DNA of 64,000 bases from Collinsella sp. (GTDB lineage Bacteria; Actinomycetota; Coriobacteriia; Coriobacteriales; Coriobacteriaceae), in NCBI GenBank assembly GCA_018382295.1, contig JAGZQF010000005.1:1-64000 (forward strand), given 5' to 3'. A program made the translations under genes and the position numbers. Numbering within the stretch: position 1 is the stretch's first letter; every line of letters begins with the position of its first letter. Under the pieces are notes generated by a model, which was not told the origin of the DNA, ran no database searches, and was given only the letters and a program-made list of their open reading frames with translations. This document shows, one piece after another, positions 57,972 through 64,000 of the stretch.

Positions 57972-60443
57972 CTACTGCGATGCAACCTGCGCAAGACGAG
58001 CGCTTGCGACTGCTGCCTGACCGTAGGCGATGCAGCCGTCATTGACGGGTACGGTGTGGGGGACAAGGACAGTAAGGCCTGCGCTTTTGAGCTCGCGGGC
58101 GAGGAGCTGAAGCAGAAGTCGGTTCATGAAGACGCCGCCCGAGAGCGCGACGGTGTCGATGCCCTCGTGCACGCAGATATCGCTGGCGATGCGCGCCGAG
58201 GAGCGCGCGACGGAGACATGGAAATCGAGTGCGAGCCTGTCGGCGGGCGCTCCGGCTTCAATTCCTCCCAAAAGTGCCTCAAAGAGTGCTTTCTGGTCCA
58301 GAACATAGGGGCCGTCCAGCCACGATGGGCCAGATGCGAAATAGCCGGCGTTGTTGTCGGGAAAATGGGCGATTTCGTTGTCGAGCGCGCGCCAGGCGGC
58401 AGCCTCAAGCTCGATGGCGGGTTCGCCCTCGTAGGTTGCCTTGTCGCAGATGCCCAGAATTGCTGCCGCGGCATCAAAGAGACGCCCCATGCTGCTGGTA
58501 CGCGGGCTGTTGATGCCGCGCTCGATCATGGTGGCTGTCACGCTGCGCGTTTGCTCGTCGAGGCTGTCCAAAAGCCGAGCGGCACCTGGGTGCTCGAGCA
58601 GACCGAGCTCACTGAGCAGGGCAAAGGCGTTGCGGCGGGCGTCGCGCACGGAGGCCGCCCCGCCGGGGAGCGCCCAGGTGCGCAAATGCGCGGCGCGTTC
58701 AAAGCCGCCAAGGCTGGCAACAAGAAACTCGCCGCCCCAAATGGTCCCATCGGTGCCGGCGCCGGTGCCGTCAAAGGCGATGCCAAGGACGCGCGCGTCG
58801 GTTGTAAGCTGGCCCGCGGCGATGGCCTCGGCCATTACGCTCGCGATATGCGCATGATGGTGCTGCACCTCGACGAGCGGCAGATTGCATTTTCGCGCTT
58901 GCTCGCGCGCCCACTGGCCCGATAGATAGCTGGGGTGTACATCGCAGGCCAAGGCGGCGGGCGCCAAATCAAAGAGATCTTCCAAGCGCGTGCGCGCGGC
59001 GTTCCAGGCATCGAAGGTCCCGCCGTTTTCAACATCGCCGATATGCTGCGACACAAAACAGGGCGCCTCGCCGTTCGTCCCTTCACGTGTGAGCGCAATC
59101 GTGGCCTTTTGTTGTGGCCCGCAGGCGAGCACGCAGGACGGAGCGCCGTCGAGCGCCGGCAACGGCAGCGGCTGGGGTGCATATCCCCGAGCGCGGCGCA
59201 CGGGCATAACGGCGCCGTCGACCACGCGCACCACGGAATCGTCATAGCGCGAGAGAATCGCGCGGTCGTTACCGAGCAACGCGTCGGCGATGCCGGCGGC
59301 AACGAGGTGTTCCCAGGCAAGGTCGTCGTCGGTCTCGATGGGTTCTTCGCTCAGGTTTCCGCTGGTCATGACGAGCGCGTGCATACCGCAGACTTCTGCC
59401 GCGGCAAGCAACAGATGTTGAAGCGGCGTATAGGGGAGCATGACGCCGAGCTCGGGCAGGTCGTGCGCGACAGATGGCGCGAGGGCGAGGATGTCGGGGG
59501 AACCGTCGTTGTCCTCGCTAACAGTGCGCCGGCGCAGCAGCACGATGGGGCGGATACTGCCAGCGAGCAGATCGCGTTCAGCATCATCGATATGACACAG
59601 GCGCTCGGTATCAGCAAGACTACGTACCATGACGGCAAGTGGTTTGTTGCCGCGGCGTTTGCGACGGCGCAACTCGGCCACCGCCTGCTCGTTGGCAGCG
59701 TCACAGGCTAGATGGAATCCGCCCAGGCCCTTGATGGCGACGATGCCACCGCTGGCCAGCAGCTCAACGCAGCGCTCGATGATAGCGTCGCTGGCCTCGC
59801 GTGTGGTGCCGACGGCCGGTGTCGCGGACGAATTCCCGCACGCATTGCCGTTTACAGCCTCGCGCCACGTAATATGCGGCCCGCAATCAAAGCAGGCATC
59901 GGGCTGCGCGTGAAAACGCCGGTCGAGTGGGTCGACATACTCCGCAGCGCACTTGGGACACATGGGAAAACAATCCATCGACGTGGCCGCTCGGTCATAA
60001 GGCAGCGATCGGATGATGGTAAAGCGTGGGCCGCAGTTAGTGCAGTTGATAAAGGGGTAGTGATAGCGTCGGTCGGCGGGATCGAACAATTCGCGCAGGC
60101 AATCGTCACAGGTGGCGATATCGGGCGAGACGAGCGTCGTGTGCGCGGTCTGGTCCTGCGACGCCACAATGTGAAAGCCCTGCTCATCGGCAGCGCTCCA
60201 GCCGCCAGGCTCCAAATCCGCAATATCGACTCGCTCAACGCGAGCTGCCGCAGGCGCATGCTCAGAAAGCGCGGCAACAAAAGCATCGAGCGCATCGGCC
60301 AAAGCGTGCGCCTCGATATGCACGCCGTCGCCCGCATTGAGCACCCATCCACAAATGCCATGTGCCATGGCCTCGCGATACACAAACGGTCGCATGCCAA
60401 CGCCCTGCACAATGCCCGTTACATGGATATGCGCATGTCGCAT
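57972..60443 (-). CDS. hypF: Carbamoyltransferase HypF
   Basis: An 823-residue carbamoyltransferase that passes carbamoyl from carbamoyl phosphate to HypE. In order: an acylphosphatase domain (HVTGIVQGVGMRPFVYREA), two zinc fingers (CDDC..CTNCG and CPKC..CFDCG), a YrdC domain (IVAIKGLGGFHLACDA; RRGNKPLAVMV), and a Kae1-like domain (VQHHHAHIASVMAE; GIAFDGTGAGTDGTIWGGEF). The start at 60443 has GAAGGAGGG upstream. It is full length. Confidence 0.96.
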   Translation of the reverse strand: MRHAHIHVTGIVQGVGMRPFVYREAMAHGICGWVLNAGDGVHIEAHALADALDAFVAALSEHAPAAARVERVDIADLEPGGWSAADEQGFHIVASQDQTAHTTLVSPDIATCDDCLRELFDPADRRYHYPFINCTNCGPRFTIIRSLPYDRAATSMDCFPMCPKCAAEYVDPLDRRFHAQPDACFDCGPHITWREAVNGNACGNSSATPAVGTTREASDAIIERCVELLASGGIVAIKGLGGFHLACDAANEQAVAELRRRKRRGNKPLAVMVRSLADTERLCHIDDAERDLLAGSIRPIVLLRRRTVSEDNDGSPDILALAPSVAHDLPELGVMLPYTPLQHLLLAAAEVCGMHALVMTSGNLSEEPIETDDDLAWEHLVAAGIADALLGNDRAILSRYDDSVVRVVDGAVMPVRRARGYAPQPLPLPALDGAPSCVLACGPQQKATIALTREGTNGEAPCFVSQHIGDVENGGTFDAWNAARTRLEDLFDLAPAALACDVHPSYLSGQWAREQARKCNLPLVEVQHHHAHIASVMAEAIAAGQLTTDARVLGIAFDGTGAGTDGTIWGGEFLVASLGGFERAAHLRTWALPGGAASVRDARRNAFALLSELGLLEHPGAARLLDSLDEQTRSVTATMIERGINSPRTSSMGRLFDAAAAILGICDKATYEGEPAIELEAAAWRALDNEIAHFPDNNAGYFASGPSWLDGPYVLDQKALFEALLGGIEAGAPADRLALDFHVSVARSSARIASDICVHEGIDTVALSGGVFMNRLLLQLLARELKSAGLTVLVPHTVPVNDGCIAYGQAAVASARLAQVASQ

Positions 60444-60472
60444 GCGACCCTCCTTCGTTGAAATGTGTGCTG

Positions 60473-60985
60473 TTACAGCCCCAGGCTCTGCTTGGTGGCG
60501 GCGCACGTGAGCTCGCCGTGCTTAACGCCGCGCAGGCCCAGCAGGCGGTCGGCTAGTTCGTAGACGCGCTCGCCGCGACCCTTGAGTGCCAGGATTTCCA
60601 AGCAGTTGTGGTGATCCAAATGCACGTGCATCGTCGATACGATCTCGTCGGTGTAGTCGTGCTGCACCTCGTCCAGGCGGCGCGTCAGATCGCCGGTGTG
60701 ATGGTCGTAGATCATGGTGAGCGACCCGATAACGTGCTCATCGGGCGTGCGCATCTGCTCTTTGGCGATCGAGGCGCGAATCAAATCGCGCACGGCCTCG
60801 GAGCGGTTGGCCACGTCGCCGCGGCGCCCGATCTGCTCGTCAAAACGGCGCAGCAGGTCGTCGGGTGCGGTAACCGAAAAACGGACCAGCTCGGAGCCGG
60901 AGCCACTACAGTGGCAGCCCGCGTCACCGTCCGCCCCATGCGGATGCTCGTGCTCGTACCCGCAGCAGTGCTCGTGTTCGGCCAC
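60473..60985 (-). CDS. nikR: Nickel-responsive regulator NikR
   Basis: A 170-residue ribbon-helix-helix repressor (LVRFSVTAPDDLLRRFDEQI) with a C-terminal ACT-like nickel-binding domain (YDHHTGDLTRRL, MHVHLDHHNCLEIL carrying the His/His/Cys ligands). The first 28 residues are an extra metal-binding tail (HEHCCGYEHEHPHG..CHCSG), absent from typical NikR. It heads the hyp genes, separated by 29 bp from hypF, so nickel probably controls their expression. Confidence 0.93.
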   Translation of the reverse strand: MAEHEHCCGYEHEHPHGADGDAGCHCSGSGSELVRFSVTAPDDLLRRFDEQIGRRGDVANRSEAVRDLIRASIAKEQMRTPDEHVIGSLTMIYDHHTGDLTRRLDEVQHDYTDEIVSTMHVHLDHHNCLEILALKGRGERVYELADRLLGLRGVKHGELTCAATKQSLGL

Positions 60986-60986
60986 C

Positions 60987-61235
60987 TTACACCAGCTTCA
61001 CGGAGCCGACGGAGTTGTGGTCGGCCTCGATGGCTTCCTCGTAGCCCTCGAGCGCGTCATGCGCCTCGTGGAGCGCGGCCATGGCGGCCTCGAGCTTGGC
61101 GCCGATGCGCTCCATGTCAAAATTCTCGGTCGCATGCAGCAGCTGATGGCTCCACTCGTGAGCGAGCTCGATGGTGTCGTCGACCTGCTTGACGCTCATG
61201 GCAAGCTGGCTCATGTTCATTCCAACATCATGCAT
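60987..61235 (-). CDS. Small helical protein of unknown function, upstream of nikR
   Basis: An 82-residue acidic, mostly helical protein (MNMSQLAMSVKQVDDTIELAHEW.., ALHEAHDALEGYEEAIEAD) with four His and five Met. No family recognised. It ends 1 bp before nikR starts, and GGAGAT precedes its own start, so it is the first gene of the nikR-hyp operon. A role in nickel handling is a guess from position. It is too short for HypA and has no CxxC zinc motif. Confidence 0.7.
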   Translation of the reverse strand: MHDVGMNMSQLAMSVKQVDDTIELAHEWSHQLLHATENFDMERIGAKLEAAMAALHEAHDALEGYEEAIEADHNSVGSVKLV

Positions 61236-61312
61236 GGGAAATCTCCTTTTGTATGGGGCAGTTCAGTGGTTCAGATTTTACTACGCCCGCTCTGCGCGCA
61301 GCTGCATAAGAA

Positions 61313-61345
61313 AACGGGTACGAGTCTGTGCGACCCGCACCCGTT
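61313..61345 (-). terminator. Terminator-like hairpin after trxA
   Basis: On the minus strand AACGGGT and ACCCGTT pair with inner CG/CG steps and are followed by TTCTT. It ends transcription from trxA before the nikR-hyp operon. No clear GTATGA-N16-TCATAC NikR site is visible in 61236-61456. Confidence 0.6.
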
Positions 61346-61456
61346 CACTGGGGGCTGTTTGTGATTACCATACTATCCGTGGTTGCACTCGGTGCATCCA
61401 GAAGTCCGGCGAGCGGTGCAAAAGCGCTCATAGACGGCGGGTAAGTAACAAGCGTA

Positions 61457-61777
61457 TTACAGATGCTTCTCCAGCAGCGCCTGCAGCCTCGTCTTGGGCA
61501 GAGCGCCAACCGAGCGGTCAATCTCCTCGCCGTTCTTAAACACAATCAGCGTGGGGATGCTCATGACGCCATACTTCATGGCCAGGTCCTGGTTGTCGTC
61601 GACGTTGCATTTGGCAACGGCAAGCTTGCCCGCCAGCTCATCGGCAACCTCGTCAACGATGGGCGAGAGGGATCGACAGGGCCCGCACCACGGTGCCCAA
61701 AAATCGACCAGCACGGGTAGACTGTCGTTAACGATGGAATCGAAATTCTCGGGGGTAATCTGCTTAATGTCAGCCAT
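61457..61777 (-). CDS. trxA: Thioredoxin
   Basis: A 106-residue thioredoxin with the active site FWAPWCGPCRSL (Cys31, Cys34), the cis-proline segment MSIPTLIVFKNG and the usual length. The start at 61777 (MADIKQ) follows TGGAGGT. It is a single gene divergent from the one at 61914. It reduces protein disulfides in the cytoplasm. Confidence 0.96.
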   Translation of the reverse strand: MADIKQITPENFDSIVNDSLPVLVDFWAPWCGPCRSLSPIVDEVADELAGKLAVAKCNVDDNQDLAMKYGVMSIPTLIVFKNGEEIDRSVGALPKTRLQALLEKHL

Positions 61778-61913
61778 GGTGACCTCCATAATGTGACGCG
61801 GCTCAGCCGCGTAAAACTCAGTACGACCGTGCTTATACCCAGCCGCCCGCAAAGCAACCACTCGCGGGCAGCTCTTTTATATAATGGTGGGCACGCAAAC
61901 GATTGGAGAGCGC

Positions 61914-62489
61914 ATGTCCACGTCACAAAGCCAGAAAAAAGAAGCCATCGCCCAGGCGGCCGAGCAGGAGCTCACATCGCTTGCGGTCCGTGGCGTGCGT
62001 ATCGCGGGCAACGCGTGCTCGCCGATCGTTCTGGTCAAAGGCGATTTGGACGAGGCCGAGCGTTCGGGTGGCGAGCTTGCCGCCGGCCCGGATGGCGCGG
62101 CGTTGCGCAAGGCGCTTGGGGCCATCGGTTACGCGCCCGAGGATTTTTGCGTGCTGGCAAGCGTCGCCGGCGTGGGCGACGGAGTGGTCGCGGTGGGCGA
62201 GACTCTGCCGTGCGAGCTGTTCCGCGAGGCGCTTGAGGCCTTGGACCCCGAGGCGGTGCTACTGCTCGACAACAACGCGGCTGACGCCATGCGCGAGACC
62301 TACGCCGACATGCTCGTGGCGATCGATGACTTCGACACTGCCATGCTCAAGCCCGGCCTGGTCGCCCATGTGCAGGGCCGCCGCGTGCTCGCGCTCGACG
62401 GCTTTGAGGCGGCACTCACCGACAAGACCGCTAAGCAACGCATGTGGGCCTACATCAAGCAGCTGACCCCGGCGGCCGCTCCGCTGTAG
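61914..62489 (+). CDS. Hypothetical protein, possibly UDG-fold-like
   Basis: A 191-residue soluble protein. Its pattern, a VLVKGD strand, GPDGAALRKALGAIGY helix, DFCVLASV strand and LFREALEALDPEAVLLLDN, follows the order of family-4 uracil-DNA glycosylases but lacks their GEAPG and Cys cluster, so catalytic activity is doubtful. It may be a divergent member kept in Coriobacteria. GGAGAG precedes the start at 61914. Confidence 0.65.
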   Translation: MSTSQSQKKEAIAQAAEQELTSLAVRGVRIAGNACSPIVLVKGDLDEAERSGGELAAGPDGAALRKALGAIGYAPEDFCVLASVAGVGDGVVAVGETLPCELFREALEALDPEAVLLLDNNAADAMRETYADMLVAIDDFDTAMLKPGLVAHVQGRRVLALDGFEAALTDKTAKQRMWAYIKQLTPAAAPL

Positions 62490-62563
62490 CGAGCCCGCGT
62501 CGACAAACGACCCCGAGCGGGCGAGTCGCACCCGCGGAACGCAAATCCGTCGCGCCCGCGCCC

Positions 62564-63840
62564 TTACATCACAGCGCGCAGCTCAAACCGATCGCCGTTA
62601 ATGCGGAACTGACAGTTGCCGTTCATGCGCTCCACGGCAAGTTTGATGCTCTTGGTGCCAAAACCGTGGCCCGCATGCCGGGTCACGGGCATGCCGTCGA
62701 CCATGCGCGGCGCGCGGTCAAACGTGTTGGAAACTAACAGCAGCAGCTGGCCGTCCTCTAATCGCAGGTCAAAGTCGACGAATCGCTTTCCTTGGGGCGC
62801 GGCGCTTGCAGCGGTGATAGCGTTTTCCAAGGCATTTGAGAGCACGCTAAACAGGTCGGCGTCACCTACGTGGATGGTTTCGGGTACGGCGGCGCGCAGG
62901 TTGGCGGTAATGCCGTTTCTATTGATATCCGAGTTAAATGACGAAAGCGCGATGTTTACCGTCTCGTTGGCACAGAAGCGGCGTACGGCGGTGCGGTCGC
63001 CGGCTTCGCAGAGTTCGTCGATGCGTTTGAGCGCCTCGTCGGTGTGGCCCTCCTCAATTAAAGCGGCCAGGCCGCGTAGGAAGTGGCGCATATCGTGGCG
63101 AAGAATCGACAGCTCGCGCCCAGATTGACGCCAAGCCTCGAGCTCTTTGATGGCGGCGCTGTCGCGGGTTTCGAGCATCCAGCGCTCTCGCTCGGCGGTT
63201 TCCTTTTCTTCGTATTCGCGCAGGTAACGGCAAGAAACATAAGATAGAAGGCACAGAGCGCAAATGCCAAAAACTCAACCGTTACCACCGAGCCCGAGTG
63301 GAACAGCGTGGTGTAGACGTTGGTGGCATAGTCAAAGACGTAATAGACGAGCGGCAGGATTAAAAGGATGCCCAGCTCGGTGGTGCTTTTAATCGCCAAG
63401 CGTGGACCGATGTCGCCGGCCCAATGCAACAGGACGGCAAAGACGGCGAGTGTGGTCGCGATGCGCGCCAGATAGTACGCGATCTGAGAATCGGTTGCGG
63501 CAAAGGCGGCGATGCCCATCCAATTGCTGAACTGGCAGCTCAGATAGGCACTCGTAATGCCGAGCACGGCAAGCAGCGGGCTCAGGCGGTAGCGCGCGCA
63601 CAAATAGATGACGAGCGGTAGATGCACGACGAGTGGATATACCTGGCGGGCAAAAAGCTCGCCGCCGACGGCATTGGCGATCGAGAAGGCGGCACCGGTC
63701 ACGACGCCGACCCCCAGCAGCTCAAGCGCATGACGCCGGTTGATCTCGACACCGCACAGCGCCGCCGAGGCAAAGACGCCAAAGAGCAGCGTCGTGGCGT
63801 GGTGGATTGCCCAAAGGACCATTTCGACCGAGGAGACCAT
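62564..63840 (-). pseudogene. AgrC-like sensor histidine kinase, broken by a frameshift
   Basis: The 5' part (start 63840) encodes six hydrophobic segments ending CALCAFYLMFLA. The 3' part encodes RYLREYEEKETAERERWM, a phospho-acceptor SILRHDMRHFLRGL and a GHKL ATPase (LSNALENAITAA, GHGFGTKSI). The two are in different frames; one base seems lost at the T-run 63235-63237 (adding one T would give MFSCRYLREYEE). The overlap with the LytTR gene (TGATG) shows they form a peptide-type two-component pair. The break may be a real mutation, phase variation or a sequencing error. Confidence 0.8.
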
Positions 63841-64000
63841 CAGTGTCTCCCACCCCCAAAGCGCACCGCAAAGTAGGCGTCTTGGAATCCCTGCTTGCAG
63901 CTGCGCGAAAGCGGGATGCACGCGCCCGAGCGCATGACGATGTCCGTGCGGTCAAAGTGATCGATATTGCGCAGGTTGACCTGGTAGCTGCGGTGGCATT
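63840..64000 (-). CDS. LytTR family response regulator (C-terminal part only)
   Basis: Reading in from the right edge, the frame gives HRSYQVNLRNIDHFDRTD, a segment ending SGACIPLSRSCKQGFQDA, and YFAVRFGGGRH before the stop. HRSY.VNL..I and the IPLSR..K..F pattern are the LytTR DNA-binding domain. The gene extends beyond the window. Its stop overlaps the kinase start. Confidence 0.85.
   Translation of the reverse strand, partial: CHRSYQVNLRNIDHFDRTDIVMRSGACIPLSRSCKQGFQDAYFAVRFGGGRH

Noticed and set aside
60987..61235. The small gene before nikR considered as hypA
   Set aside because: It has no N-terminal MHE motif and no zinc CxxC pairs.
61236..61456. NikR operator (GTATGA-N16-TCATAC)
   Set aside because: GTATGG and CCATAC occur but not with the correct spacing or partner half-site.
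1..64000. tRNA, rRNA and riboswitch genes
   Set aside because: No cloverleaf, rRNA segment or known riboswitch core could be recognised by eye; a covariance scan (tRNAscan-SE, Infernal with Rfam) would decide.

Overview
The window looks like chromosomal DNA of a Collinsella-type gut actinobacterium (Coriobacteriia). GC content is high. There is a beta-glucoside PTS with several GH1 6-phospho-beta-glucosidases, a LuxR-type regulator fused to a 12-TM membrane domain, and many short palindromic intergenic repeats. The species call is inference from gene content, because no rRNA or other marker gene is present.

Layout. 1-1565: an intact IS30-family element with 25-bp terminal inverted repeats and a 2-bp GG target duplication. 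1570-5700: a beta-glucoside operon (LicT/BglG antiterminator with its RNA site and terminator, PTS EIIBC, GH1). 5880-12000: a LacI regulator, then a sugar isomerase-like protein, a split transketolase pair and an FGGY kinase. 12075-13670: YczE-like membrane protein and ROK kinase. 13870-15345: an IS110-family element with a structured 5' non-coding end. 15471-18180: luxS, a DUF4867 gene, and an ATPase gene lying between two copies of the DUF4867 gene's 3' end. 18535-24106: a second GH1 gene and a three-gene signalling operon. 24298-28595: a lipoprotein and an SPFH/zinc-ribbon/DUF4428 trio. 28922-35477: Sde182/DUF1593-like hydrolase, esterase, second PTS EIIBC and a DUF4038 (GH140 apiosidase-like) glycosidase. 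35744-41010: MFS-LuxR regulator, then a small cluster of secreted, zinc-ribbon and lipoprotein genes. 41180-45068: mgtA with a possible leader peptide, and pyrE. 45525-53339: frameshifted XRE gene, RpiR regulator, large GH106-like glycosidase divergent from an AraC regulator, third GH1, and PTS EIIA. 53576-61235: lipoprotein, HAD phosphatase and the hydrogenase-maturation operon nikR-hypF-hypC-hypD-hypE. 61457-64000: thioredoxin, an unknown protein, a frameshifted AgrC-like kinase and the end of a LytTR regulator.

How it works together. The PTS permeases (two EIIBC without an EIIA domain, plus one free EIIA) would import and phosphorylate plant beta-glucosides, and three GH1 enzymes would split them. 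The isomerase, kinase and split-transketolase operon has the make-up of the transketolase-type D-apiose pathway, and the DUF4038 gene belongs to the family that contains apiosidases. TAAAC/GTTTA dyads lie upstream of the lacI-type gene, the isomerase operon, the esterase and the second PTS. I therefore propose that this is one dispersed regulon for apiosylated plant glycosides (inference).

Other points to follow up: the probable bridge-RNA region of the IS110 element, three copies of a structured element with covarying stems downstream of genes, a near-perfect 123-bp palindrome, a small ORF upstream of mgtA, and two genes broken by small indels.
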